DNA from: Chrysogorgia sp. JL179-B06
Lineage: Eukaryota; Cnidaria; Anthozoa; Scleralcyonacea; Chrysogorgiidae
Direction: 5' to 3'
Assembly (NCBI GenBank): GCA_035772405.1
Contig: JAYKKM010000473.1
Coordinates: 62,001-126,000 of the forward strand
Length of the DNA stretch: 64,000 nucleotides
Positions within the stretch are counted from its first letter, which is position 1. Every line of letters begins with the position of its first letter. Below are positions 35,498-46,565 of the stretch, piece by piece. The notes beneath the pieces are model-generated. The model was not told where the DNA came from and made no database searches. It was given only the letters and a program-made list of their open reading frames with translations. The translations under genes were made by a program, and so were the position numbers.

Positions 35498-38400
35498 CTA
35501 TTTTTCTTTTATTTTATAATGTCCATATGCGTAGCTACTAATACCATCTTTAAGGATGTATCTTTTGTCGTCGAAACAACTCAGTGATATTTTGTTTATC
35601 TCATAACTACCTAGTTGATGGTTACTACTTCTTATGGCTCTCATCTTGTGGGATATTTGTTTGTTATTTACTAAAACATCCTTATAGCTATCGTGTCTTA
35701 TGTTCTTTCTCACAACGCTCTTCTTAACACCTTTAGCAGTCTTTCCACCTTTTCCGTCTTCTTTTAGGTAGCTATACATCTTGGATCTTAAACCTACGAA
35801 CTCAACGATGGGGACTCCTGACGTTTCGTCTTTCATTTTACCAATAACTTTCTTGTTTGTGGTATCAAAGTATGGAGATGACTTATCATATCCACTAAAG
35901 TCAAACATGCTTTTGTCAGCGTAGATGTCTTTATATATGTCGTCCGTCTCAATCTCATATGTTAAACTGTCTGTGTCAGTGAACAGTAACTTGGAACTAT
36001 ATTTCTTTTTCACGTAATTGTAGTGAAAGTCGTACATCAATAATTTCGATAGATCAAGAATACACATACCTACATATGCTGGCTTGTTTAAAGTTAGCGT
36101 TTCTTTGATTCTATGTACAGCTACTAAGTTGTCGTTGAATATCTTACTACTTACAAAGGTTGGCTTAGAGGCGAGCTTCTTCAGTTTATCTTTATTTGTT
36201 ACCAGTTCAACGTTAACGCGCTTTCGAAGATTTTCCATGGTCTTTCCGAAGACACTGTTATTCATCAGTTTGAAGAAATCCTTTTCAAAGTCGTTCTTAG
36301 CATCTGTTCTTTTAACTGTGTTGAAGTCAATATAATCTTTCAACCATGGAGACTGGTTAAACTGTAACACTCTATATACTTTACTTACCTTCATTCCTAA
36401 GGACTTGTACAGCTGCAAGTTCCTATAGTGCACTACGTATCTCTTCTTATTGTTAAGACTTGGTATCAACTTGCTTACCTCTCCTATGGATATGTTGAAT
36501 TTGTCTTTTATTGTTCTGCAGTAGTCAGACAGTTTATCAACCTCTACTTTAGTTCTCTCTGGTGCTAGTGGATAGTCGTTGTGTAAGTCGTGTAACTCCT
36601 TTGGATACTCCAGATCAACCTCTAGTAATAGTCCTTTGCTTGAGTCGTCCTTGTATTTGTCAAGGTTGAACTTCTTGATCCACTTGAATCCTCCAGTTGG
36701 TAGGTACTGATTCATAGCCCAACCATATAGGTTGTTAGCGTCTAGATATACTATGTATTTCGATGGCTTACTATCGTAGTCCTTCATATATTTATTATTA
36801 GCCTTACCATATATATGTGTAATACAGGAGACACCACCTCTCATTCCTTTCTCAATAAACTGAAACATGTCAATATCAGTCATCAACTCTAGTTCCACTC
36901 CTGTCATCTTTAGAGCAGCGTCCCACGATAGTCCAGGTGATGTGAAGTAATGACAAGGATCTAGTTGGTAGTACTGTTTACATGTTCTTTCTGAAGTTCT
37001 CGAACACGTCAGACAATAGTAGCACATCAGTCTTGAGGTATACGTCGTGGTACTCACCCATATTATTCAAGTCGAACGTCTTCCACACTTCTTGTGCGTG
37101 TTCATAATCAGCGTCTGATATATGTTCGTCGTTTAGCACACTGTAGAAGCTTTCCTTTGAAGGTAGCTTTATATCTTCGAACTTATCGAAACTATCCATA
37201 TAGTCATATGGGTACACACCCTTTCTTGATACTAGTTCTAGTTCCTTGTCAGTGAATACCTCTGATGTGTTTTTTAAACACTCTTTACGAAGGTTGTTAA
37301 CCAAGCTGTCTAGACTAGAACCCATGAATTGGAAACTGTCGATGAATACGAGACTTTTTCCTAACATGAAAGCCATATATTTCTCCATGTTGTTTGGTAT
37401 AACATTGATGTTCTGCCCAAGTCCTCCAATATTTTGCATTATGAAGTGACTATCATATCCTCTCAAGTTGTGGAACACCACTGGTATCTTGTTGGTTAGT
37501 CTATGGTTTCTGTTACATAGTTGATGTGCAGAGCCTCTATACTTACCAGTTACATGACAATGATCTCTAACTCTTATGTCTCCACTTTTATATGTTTCAT
37601 CACAAATGTGACATTTGATTGATTCCTTGAAGTTAACCTTGTCAGTGGAAGTCATGACCATGTCTTTGCTAAAGTGTTCCTTTTTAATATTGTCACAATA
37701 CTTAACCTCTTCAAGCATCTTTTTCATAAACTTTTTGACTGCGTTCTCACCACGGAACGTCTCAACAGGTTTACTGTACTTGTTGTCGTAGCAGCAGACT
37801 ACCTTATAACCATACCCACAGTCCGTATGTTGTTGATACTTGTTAGTATACGACTTGTCTGACGATGGTGTTGCTGCACTTATCTTCTCTAAGATCGCCT
37901 CAAAGTCTGCGTATATGACGAACGGAACATCTAGTTGTTTGTGGAAATTTTTGTATTTCAACATATTGTTTCCTTTTTCAGGCATCTTAATTGCCTGCTT
38001 TCCGTTAACCACTATACAATTCTCTACGTGGTTCTTTAGTATAGCTTCTGTGCTAAAGCACTGTAGACAGTATCTACAAAAGTTTTTCTTGTGCTCGTGT
38101 TTAGACTGATTGAACATAAACCTATTAGTCCTTAATGTATACGTAGTGTTGTTTCTCGTCTTTCGTTATTAGCAACAGATCCATATGGTCTTCGTTACTT
38201 TCTTTGGATACATGTATCGGGAACGGCTGCTTGTTTTCATACCCAAACACGTTAATGTTTATATTATTTTTGACTTCTATTTTGTTGTACTGTTTAACTG
38301 ATACTGGGAAGTCGATCCCCTCATAGTCTACAGTGTTAACGTTTCTCTTATGTTTTGACACTCTTTGCGGTTTGTTGTCTACTGGGTTCTTGTGTAGTAT

Positions 38401-39126
38401 GTGGCACCACATAAAACACTTATTATCATCGTTCCTTATGTTAATCAAACCCTTTGACGCGTTCCTCAGTTCTGTTGGTAGCTCAACATAACTGGATCCT
38501 TTCAGAGGTTCGTATACTACCACGTTCACGTAGTGGTCGTCTATGTTGTCTATGACCCATCCAGAACCCTCTGATATCCACACAGCGATTCGGTTTATTA
38601 TCTCCTCACTAGACTGTTTTTAAGACCTATATATGTCACTAACACTATATATCGTCTTAGCATTACAGTTGAAGTATGCTACTTTATGTGTAGTTCTGTC
38701 GTCATCCAGTTGTTTCTCTAACGTCACTTTTAGTGTCTCAACGTATTTCAAACCTCTCAGTCTATCCAACTCTTTTGTCAGTATTAGACTCACAGCGACC
38801 CTCGACTTATTTATTTGCTGTAGTGGATCCTTATTATTGACCACCTCGACACTATATGATATAGTGTACCCTCTTAGAGATGCTCGTATCTGTGACGATG
38901 CAGGAAACTGATTAGGTTTCTCTAAGAGTGCTCTCTGTTTCTCAATAAAGAGCTTGAGTTTTGATGAGAAGTTTCTCTCCTCCAACACTACACGTGCTGT
39001 TCTGACCCTGGTGATGTGGTCTATTACACCTTGTCTTGATGCTCTTCTTAATAAGTCTATCCAATTATATCCAAGTATTTTGGCTTCACCCAAATACTTA
39101 GTAGACAGCTCTTTTAAAATATGCAT
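35498..39126 (-). pseudogene. Left-arm PolB (protein-primed type), broken
   Basis: This is the mirror copy of 41563-45193, with the same domains (see there). It has three lesions: an in-frame TAA at 38620-38622, a 2-bp loss near 38119 (the right arm has TTT where this arm has T), and a 1-bp gain near 36988 (CAGAAAGAAC against CAGAAGAAC in the right arm). The start is taken at the ATG at 39126, because an earlier ATG at 39144 lies inside the conserved promoter motif. The gene reads outward toward the left end of the element, unlike PolB in the 47030 Polinton, which reads inward. Confidence 0.9.
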
Positions 39127-39275
39127 CTTATTATCATACCACATGTTTTATTACGTTTTAAAAACGACTCGTTTTTATTATAAAAAATGGATCTAATTCC
39201 TGGAAAATCGTATAGATTCTAGGAAATGGGTCTAATTCCTGGAAAATCATATAGATTCCTGGAAAATCATATAGA

Positions 39276-39467
39276 TTATAATAAGGATGACGCCTCTAAA
39301 TTTCTCAAATGTTTTTTACTCTTCAAGTGTGCCCACTTAGAGCGAACGTGATATGTATCATCACATGTTTTACATATATACTTATGAGTTCTTACCCACT
39401 CTTTGGTTAATACTCTATTAGCCTCTGCAGCTTCTTCTTTAGTCTGGTAAATTCTGTGTCTCGTCAT
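39276..39467 (-). CDS. Left-arm small zinc-finger protein (63 aa)
   Basis: The protein starts MTRHRIYQTKEEAAEANRVL and has a single C2H2-like finger, CKTC-x(12)-H-x(6)-H, in its second half. It is homologous to the 71-residue protein at 51296-51511 of the full Polinton. The ATG at 39467 is preceded by the shared motif ACATACGGTATTATATA. It lies upstream of PolB on the same strand. Role unknown; a DNA- or RNA-binding regulator is an inference. This arm keeps the frame intact, while the right arm has one extra A. Confidence 0.75.
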   Translation of the reverse strand: MTRHRIYQTKEEAAEANRVLTKEWVRTHKYICKTCDDTYHVRSKWAHLKSKKHLRNLEASSLL

Positions 39468-39732
39468 TATATAATACCGTATGTTTTATTATGTTGAGAA
39501 ACGAGTCGAAGCAGGACCACCAACACCCCGTTTTGGGACCTTGGTCAAAATGACCCTTCTATCAATCACAAACATACTATCAGTAGGGGGTCACATGTAG
39601 TGTCTTAATATTTTACTACTAATTGTATGCTACTAAGACATCTTAGTTGTAGTCTTCAAAGGGGGCGTCGAAACGACGGGGCCTAAAAAACAAAACCACA
39701 CACAGTCTATATATCAGAACCAGCGGTGTGTC
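39468..39732. other. Non-coding stretch between zinc-finger and BRO relic
   Basis: The stretch contains a hairpin-like pair GGGACCTTGGTC / GACC and the words AGAACCAGCGGTGTGTCAG (about 39717-39735), which also occur on the minus strand of the full Polinton at 54294-54317. The mirror copy is 40958-41220, where two bases (TG) are missing in a CACATG/CATG context. Confidence 0.6.
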
Positions 39733-40160
39733 AGTCGATGAGAAAAGAAAGGTTCGAGATCTCAGGTCCCAAATTGGGACCCGAGATTTCGAGTGTCAGA
39801 ATAGACAAGTTTGGCAAATAAATGAGAGTGGTCTATATAGACGTACACATTGACGACATATATAAGGTCAAACGAGAGGTGTTTGAAGGGGGGCGCGAAT
39901 CAAGCCCCCCTTTAAACTTGCAACCAAACACTCTCCTCATATCAGAGCCAAGAGTTTACTCTCTAGTCTTCTTGTCGAAATTAGAGTCTGCTGAGAAGTT
40001 TAAAACATAGGTATTCGCAGAAGTATCACCATCTATTAGAAAGACAGGTCAGTTACACACAATATAACCAGTTGTCAAGTGAGTACTGCAATAGAAGATT
40101 CAAGAGTGATACCACGCTGTCTAATCATCAAAGACACTACGCGCAGCACTCTATCTATGA
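39733..40160 (+). pseudogene. Left-arm BRO-type gene, internally deleted
   Basis: Translation gives DEKRKVRDLRSQIGTRDFEC, then QVWQINESGLYR, then (after about 110 bp of unrelated sequence with a GC hairpin) FLSKLESAEKF and PSIRKTG. A C-terminal finger segment YCNRRFKSDTTLSNHQRHY follows. These are pieces of the BRO-N and zinc-finger parts of the fusion at 53388-54206. The N-terminal third of BRO-N and the whole VRR-NUC nuclease part are missing, and stops interrupt the frame. The first Cys of the finger is Ser here. Confidence 0.8.
39886..39912. other. GC-rich hairpin (left arm)
   Basis: AAGGGGGGC, a 9-base loop GCGAATCAA, then GCCCCCCTT. The mirror copy is at 40778-40804, and a near-identical hairpin is at 54338-54364 in the full Polinton. 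Conservation between two elements suggests a function, for example transcript end formation or replication, but this is inference. Confidence 0.75.
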
Positions 40161-40560
40161 GACGATTTAAGATGATCTATAAGATGATACTACGCGCAGC
40201 ACTCTATCTATGAGATAATCTGTGAGATAGTTGTAAGATAACTGTGAGATGGTCTGTGAGACAATCTATAAGATGATTTATAAACAAGATACTGCGCGTA
40301 GTACTCTATCTATGAGACGATTTAAGATGTACTGCGCGTAGTACTCTATCTATGGGATGATTTAAGACGATCTATAAAATGATCTTGCGCGCAGTACTCT
40401 ATCTATGGGATGATTTAAGACGATCTATAAGATGATCTTGCGTGCAGTACTCTATCTATGGGATGATTTAAGACGATCTATAAGATGATCTATAAGATGA
40501 TACTGCGCGCAGTACTCTATCTATGAGATGATTTAAGATGATCTATAAGATGATTTATAA
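40131..40560. repeat. Central direct-repeat array of the palindrome
   Basis: About seven degenerate units contain TACTGCGCGCAGTACTCTAT, then CTATGAGATGATTTAAGA and CTATAAGATGAT. All units have the same orientation, so this core is not part of the palindrome and separates the two arms. Each unit carries the self-complementary word ACTGCGCGCAGT. It begins where the BRO relic's finger sequence ends and seems to have expanded from the BRO 3' end (TATCTATGAGA words). Confidence 0.85.
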
Positions 40561-40957
40561 GATGATTAGACAGCGTGGTATCACTCTTGAATCTTCTATT
40601 GCAGTACTCACTTGACAACTGGTTATATTGTGTGTAACTGACCTGTCTTTCTAATAGATGGTGATACTTCTGCGAATACCTATGTTTTAAACTTCTCAGC
40701 AGACTCTAATTTCGACAAGAAGACTAGAGAGTAAACTCTTGGCTCTGATATGAGGAGAGTGTTTGGTTGCAAGTTTAAAGGGGGGCTTGATTCGCGCCCC
40801 CCTTCAAACACCTCTCGTTTGACCTTATATATGTCGTCAATGTGTACGTCTATATAGACCACTCTCATTTATTTGCCAAACTTGTCTATTCTGACACTCG
40901 AAATCTCGGGTCCCAATTTGGGACCTGAGATCTCGAACCTTTCTTTTCTCATCGACT
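40561..40957 (-). pseudogene. Right-arm BRO-type gene, internally deleted
   Basis: This mirror copy of the left-arm BRO relic has the same internal loss and the same GC hairpin (40778-40804). It is not translatable as one frame. Sequence identity with the left arm is essentially complete in the stretches I compared. Confidence 0.8.
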
Positions 40958-41220
40958 GACACACCGCTGGTTCTGATATATAGACTGTGTGTGGTTTTGT
41001 TTTTTAGGCCCCGTCGTTTCGACGCCCCCTTTGAAGACTACAACTAAGATGTCTTAGTAGCATACAATTAGTAGTAAAATATTAAGACACTACATGACCC
41101 CCTACTGATAGTATGTTTGTGATCGATAGAAGGGTCATTTTGACCAAGGTCCCAAAACGGGGTGTTGGTGGTCCTGCTTCGACTCGTTTCTCAACATAAT
41201 AAAACATACGGTATTATATA

Positions 41221-41412
41221 ATGACGAGACACAGAATTTACCAGACTAAAGAAGAAGCTGCAGAGGCTAATAGAGTATTAACCAAAGAGTGGGTAAGAAC
41301 TCATAAGTATATATGTAAAACATGTGATGATACATATCACGTTCGCTCTAAGTGGGCACACTTGAAGAGTAAAAAAACATTTGAGAAATTTAGAGGCGTC
41401 ATCCTTATTATA
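41221..41412 (+). pseudogene. Right-arm small zinc-finger gene, frameshifted
   Basis: The sequence is identical to the left-arm gene at 39276-39467 up to an A-tract near 41372, where this arm has one more A (AGTAAAAAAACATTTG). The frame therefore changes at the last His of the finger. The ATG at 41221 follows AATAAAACATACGGTATTATATA. Confidence 0.8.
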
Positions 41413-41562
41413 ATCTATATGATTTTCCAGGAATCTATATGATTTTCCAGGAATTAGACCCATTTCCTAGAATCTATACGATTTTCCAGGAATTAGATCC
41501 ATTTTTTATAATAAAAACGAGTCGTTTTTAAAACGTAATAAAACATGTGGTATGATAATAAG

Positions 41563-44500
41563 ATGCATATTTTAAAAGAGCTGTCTACTAAGTATTTGGG
41601 TGAAGCCAAAATACTTGGATATAATTGGATAGACTTATTAAGAAGAGCATCAAGACAAGGTGTAATAGACCACATCACCAGGGTCAGAACAGCACGTGTA
41701 GTGTTGGAGGAGAGAAACTTCTCATCAAAACTCAAGCTCTTTATTGAGAAACAGAGAGCACTCTTAGAGAAACCTAATCAGTTTCCTGCATCGTCACAGA
41801 TACGAGCATCTCTAAGAGGGTACACTATATCATATAGTGTCGAGGTGGTCAATAATAAGGATCCACTACAGCAAATAAATAAGTCGAGGGTCGCTGTGAG
41901 TCTAATACTGACAAAAGAGTTGGATAGACTGAGAGGTTTGAAATACGTTGAGACACTAAAAGTGACGTTAGAGAAACAACTGGATGACGACAGAACTACA
42001 CATAAAGTAGCATACTTCAACTGTAATGCTAAGACGATATATAGTGTTAGTGACATATATAGGTCTTAAAAAACAGTCTAGTGAGGAGATAATAAACCGA
42101 ATCGCTGTGTGGATATCAGAGGGTTCTGGATGGGTCATAGACAACATAGACGACCACTACGTGAACGTGGTAGTATACGAACCTCTGAAAGGATCCAGTT
42201 ATGTTGAGCTACCAACAGAACTGAGGAACGCGTCAAAGGGTTTGATTAACATAAGGAACGATGATAATAAGTGTTTTATGTGGTGCCACATACTACACAA
42301 GAACCCAGTAGACAACAAACCGCAAAGAGTGTCAAAACATAAGAGAAACGTTAACACTGTAGACTATGAGGGGATCGACTTCCCAGTATCAGTTAAACAG
42401 TACAACAAAATAGAAGTCAAAAATAATATAAACATTAACGTGTTTGGGTATGAAAACAAGCAGCCGTTCCCGATACATGTATCCAAAGAAAGTAACGCAG
42501 ACCATATGGATCTGTTGCTAATAACGAAAGACGAGAAACAACACTACGTATACATTAAGGACTTTAATAGGTTTATGTTCAATCAGTCTAAACACGAGCA
42601 CAAGAAAAACTTTTGTAGATACTGTCTACAGTGCTTTAGCACAGAAGCTATACTAAAGAACCACGTAGAGAATTGTATAGTGGTTAACGGAAAGCAGGCA
42701 ATTAAGATGCCTGAAAAAGGAAACAATATGTTGAAATACAAAAATTTCCACAAACAACTAGATGTTCCGTTCGTCATATACGCAGACTTTGAGGCGATCT
42801 TAGAGAAGATAAGTGCAGCAACACCATCGTCAGACAAGTCGTATACTAACAAGTATCAACAACATACGGACTGTGGGTATGGTTATAAGGTAGTCTGCTG
42901 CTACGACAACAAGTACAGTAAACCTGTTGAGACGTTCCGTGGTGAGAACGCAGTCAAAAAGTTTATGAAAAAGATGCTTGAAGAGGTTAAGTATTGTGAC
43001 AATATTAAAAAGGAACACTTTAGCAAAGACATGGTCATGACTTCCACTGACAAGGTTAACTTCAAGGAATCAATCAAATGTCACATTTGTGATGAAACAT
43101 ATAAAAGTGGAGACATAAGAGTTAGAGATCATTGTCATGTAACTGGTAAGTATAGAGGCTCTGCACATCAACTATGTAACAGAAACCATAGACTAACCAA
43201 CAAGATACCAGTGGTGTTCCACAACTTGAGAGGATATGATAGTCACTTCATAATGCAAAATATTGGAGGACTTGGGCAGAACATCAATGTTATACCAAAC
43301 AACATGGAGAAATATATGGCTTTCATGTTAGGAAAAAGTCTCGTATTCATCGACAGTTTCCAATTCATGGGTTCTAGTCTAGACAGCTTGGTTAACAACC
43401 TTCGTAAAGAGTGTTTAAAAAACACATCAGAGGTATTCACTGACAAGGAACTAGAACTAGTATCAAGAAAGGGTGTGTACCCATATGACTATATGGATAG
43501 TTTCGATAAGTTCGAAGATATAAAGCTACCTTCAAAGGAAAGCTTCTACAGTGTGCTAAACGACGAACATATATCAGACGCTGATTATGAACACGCACAA
43601 GAAGTGTGGAAGACGTTCGACTTGAATAATATGGGTGAGTACCACGACATATACCTCAAGACTGATGTGCTACTATTGTCTGACGTGTTCGAGAACTTCA
43701 GAAGAACATGTAAACAGTACTACCAACTAGATCCTTGTCATTACTTCACATCACCTGGACTATCGTGGGACGCTGCTCTAAAGATGACAGGAGTGGAACT
43801 AGAGTTGATGACTGATATTGACATGTTTCAGTTTATTGAGAAAGGAATGAGAGGTGGTGTCTCCTGTATTACACATATATATGGTAAGGCTAATAATAAA
43901 TATATGAAGGACTACGATAGTAAGCCATCGAAATACATAGTATATCTAGACGCTAACAACCTATATGGTTGGGCTATGAATCAGTACCTACCAACTGGAG
44001 GATTCAAGTGGATCAAGAAGTTCAACCTTGACAAATACAAGGACGACTCAAGCAAAGGACTATTACTAGAGGTTGATCTGGAGTATCCAAAGGAGTTACA
44101 CGACTTACACAACGACTATCCACTAGCACCAGAGAGAACTAAAGTAGAGGTTGATAAACTGTCTGACTACTGCAGAACAATAAAAGACAAATTCAACATA
44201 TCCATAGGAGAGGTAAGCAAGTTGATACCAAGTCTTAACAATAAGAAGAGATACGTAGTGCACTATAGGAACTTGCAGCTGTACAAGTCCTTAGGAATGA
44301 AGGTAAGTAAAGTATATAGAGTGTTACAGTTTAACCAGTCTCCATGGTTGAAAGATTATATTGACTTCAACACAGTTAAAAGAACAGATGCTAAGAACGA
44401 CTTTGAAAAGGATTTCTTCAAACTGATGAATAACAGTGTCTTCGGAAAGACCATGGAAAATCTTCGAAAGCGCGTTAACGTTGAACTGGTAACAAATAAA

Positions 44501-45193
44501 GATAAACTGAAGAAGCTCGCCTCTAAGCCAACCTTTGTAAGTAGTAAGATATTCAACGACAACTTAGTAGCTGTACATAGAATCAAAGAAACGCTAACTT
44601 TAAACAAGCCAGCATATGTAGGTATGTGTATTCTTGATCTATCGAAATTATTGATGTACGACTTTCACTACAATTACGTGAAAAAGAAATATAGTTCCAA
44701 GTTACTGTTCACTGACACAGACAGTTTAACATATGAGATTGAGACGGACGACATATATAAAGACATCTACGCTGACAAAAGCATGTTTGACTTTAGTGGA
44801 TATGATAAGTCATCTCCATACTTTGATACCACAAACAAGAAAGTTATTGGTAAAATGAAAGACGAAACGTCAGGAGTCCCCATCGTTGAGTTCGTAGGTT
44901 TAAGATCCAAGATGTATAGCTACCTAAAAGAAGACGGAAAAGGTGGAAAGACTGCTAAAGGTGTTAAGAAGAGCGTTGTGAGAAAGAACATAAGACACGA
45001 TAGCTATAAGGATGTTTTAGTAAATAACAAACAAATATCCCACAAGATGAGAGCCATAAGAAGTAGTAACCATCAACTAGGTAGTTATGAGATAAACAAA
45101 ATATCACTGAGTTGTTTCGACGACAAAAGATACATCCTTAAAGATGGTATTAGTAGCTACGCATATGGACATTATAAAATAAAAGAAAAATAG
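41563..45193 (+). pseudogene. Right-arm PolB (protein-primed type), one frame break
   Basis: This family-B DNA polymerase of the protein-primed (Polinton/adenovirus-like) type would replicate the element. After an N-terminal basic region it shows a C4-like finger CRYCLQCF, exonuclease motif YADFEAI (about 42778), an embedded endonuclease VII-like zinc module CHICDETY...DHCHVTGKYRG...CN, NLRGYDSHF, YDYMDSF, and polymerase motifs YLDANNLYGW, KLMNNSVFGK and FTDTDSLTY. One break separates codons 1-169 from the rest at GGTCTTAAAAAACAG (42062-42076). The left arm has one A fewer there and an in-frame TAA instead. The start is the ATG at 41563; the ATG at 41545 lies inside the promoter motif. Confidence 0.92.
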
Positions 45194-45230
45194 ATTCAAT
45201 AAAAAGAAAAAAATTATAATTTAACTAATT

Positions 45231-45810
45231 TATCGACACATTTTACAGCACATTTAAAAACGACACATTTCGAGACGACTCGTAAAACGACTCGTAAAAC
45301 GACTCGTATCGAAACAATATATTTGAACCAATACCAAGACCCACCTGACTGAACTGCAACAATCCTCACCAAACATAACCAAGTTGTAGTGCGTAACCAC
45401 CTAACTGCGTGCCAACACCACTACATAGTAATCCTACCATGTACCCACACATGAGAAAATATATATACTTTAGAACAAATCCAATTTTGGAAAAGTGGCC
45501 TGGTACCGCCAGAAACAAATATAATTTTGGAAAATATAGTAATTCTTTAAAAAACGACTCGTTTTTTTTTGAAAAGTGGCCTGGTACCACCCCACTAAGT
45601 TATGGTACATAACCACTCAAACACACGTCAATACCACTACATAATGACTCAACCATGCATCAACATCACTATATTATGACCCAACCACACGCACCAACAT
45701 CACTATATAATAGCTCCACCACATGCTCACAAACGATGAAATATGATGATTCTTTAAAAACGACTCGTTTTTTTGAAAAGTGGCCTGGTACCGCCATATT
45801 CTATACTACT
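45231..45810. repeat. Right terminal region of the palindromic element
   Basis: This is the mirror of 34881-35460, with the same three GGTACC-containing direct repeats and the same ACGAGTCGT words in reverse complement. It ends CCGCCATATTCTATACTACT at 45810. Confidence 0.85.
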
Positions 45811-45852
45811 AGCTTACATGCATATTGCATATTTTCCTGGGGCCAAGCCTAG

Positions 45853-46110
45853 GGGGCGAGGCCCTTAAATTCGCGAGGCCCCTAAATGCGCGAGGCCCCT
45901 AAATGCGCGAGGCCCCTAAATGCGCGAGGCCCCTAAATGCGCGAGGCCCCTAAATTCGCGAGGCCCCTAAATTCGCAAGGCCCCTAAATTCGTAAGGCCC
46001 CTAAATGCGCGAGGCCCTTAAATGCGCGAGGCACCTAAAATGGGCGTGTCCCAATATAAAATGGGCGTGTCCCAGTAAAAATGGGCGTGGACCAGTAAAG
46101 CGCGAGGCCG
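45853..46110. repeat. 17-bp minisatellite inside the hAT element
   Basis: About 11 copies of a unit near GCGAGGCCCCTAAATGC are followed by GGGCGTGTCC-containing units. A related GCGCGAGGCCC word is present in the left part of the same hAT element (34685-34720), which confirms that both flanks belong to one element. Confidence 0.85.
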
Positions 46111-46174
46111 CATCTGCCACGTGGTTAATCCGGCCCTGAATATTGATGGTCATAATCAAAAATTATAACCTTCT

Positions 46175-46565
46175 TATTGCCAGTGACGGCCTCTAACCAT
46201 TGAGCCATCGAGATTCAGATGGAGAGAGGTTACAATGATGCACTGGTTCTAATGATATATGTACTGCCTATGCACAGCAGTTACTATATATTTCAGTAAT
46301 GACTAATGATTGGGTGTGTTAATATATACACTGCTGTTATATCAATAGAATCAGTACATCAATGTAACGTGCACTCACCATCTGAGTCTTGGTAGCTCAA
46401 TGGTCAGAGCATCTCACTGGAAATCAGAAAGTTATCCCTGTCCGGGACACAGAATAATTTTTCTGAGGATATGAGCTTGCTTGACAATCGATTATCCACG
46501 TACTGTATCGTCTGTTTCCCCCCGAGCGCTCCCTTATTCACTACAACAGTGTATATATTAACACT
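46175..46565. mobile_element. tRNA-derived SINE-like sequences, two orientations
   Basis: On the minus strand, 46180-46215 reads GATGGCTCAATGGTTAGAGG (A-box-like). On the plus strand, 46386-46450 reads TTGGTAGCTCAATGGTCAGA, then AAATCAGAAAGTTATCC and CCTGTCCGGGAC. The tail ACTACAACAGTGTATATATTAACA resembles 27815-27840. These are probably two SINE-like insertions in opposite orientation. Confidence 0.5.

Larger units (their letters stand above)
34881..45810. mobile_element. Palindromic Polinton-derived element, 10,930 bp
   Basis: The element starts AGTAGTATAGAATATGGCGG and ends with the exact reverse complement, flanked by a 6-bp duplication AGCTTA (34875-34880, 45811-45816). Six-base duplications and AG...CT ends are Polinton hallmarks, and AGTAGTATAGAA also begins the termini of the Polinton at 47030. 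Arms 34881-40130 and 40561-45810 are nearly identical reverse complements around a 430-bp direct-repeat core. Each arm holds PolB, a zinc-finger gene and a BRO relic. Integrase, capsid and ATPase genes are absent, so it would need another element to move it. Confidence 0.93.
34667..46138. mobile_element. hAT-type element carrying the palindromic Polinton
   Basis: Inverted ends CAGGGCCGAATTAAC / GTTAATCCGGCCCTG are flanked by the exact 8-bp duplication AATATTGA (34659-34666 and 46139-46146). Without the insertion at 34881-45810 and its 6-bp duplication, the hAT element is only about 536 bp and has no transposase. Its own right part contains the 17-bp minisatellite at 45853-46110. The nest gives an order: hAT first, Polinton second. 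Confidence 0.88.

Noticed and set aside
36084..38911. Plus-strand frames of 60-92 codons opposite the left-arm PolB (and minus-strand mirrors in the right arm)
   Set aside because: They are antisense shadows of PolB, duplicated only because the arms are identical.
39822..40010. 62-codon frames MRVVYIDVHIDD... in both arms as a new gene
   Set aside because: The C-terminal part is the BRO-N segment and the N-terminal part is intergenic sequence with the GC hairpin; it is an accidental frame in a deleted BRO gene.
34881..45810. Palindrome as a read fold-back or assembly artefact
   Set aside because: A fold-back artefact would mirror the flanks too. Here the mirror stops at the element ends, the outer flanks differ, and exact 6-bp and 8-bp duplications bracket the nest. 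The arms also have different indels.
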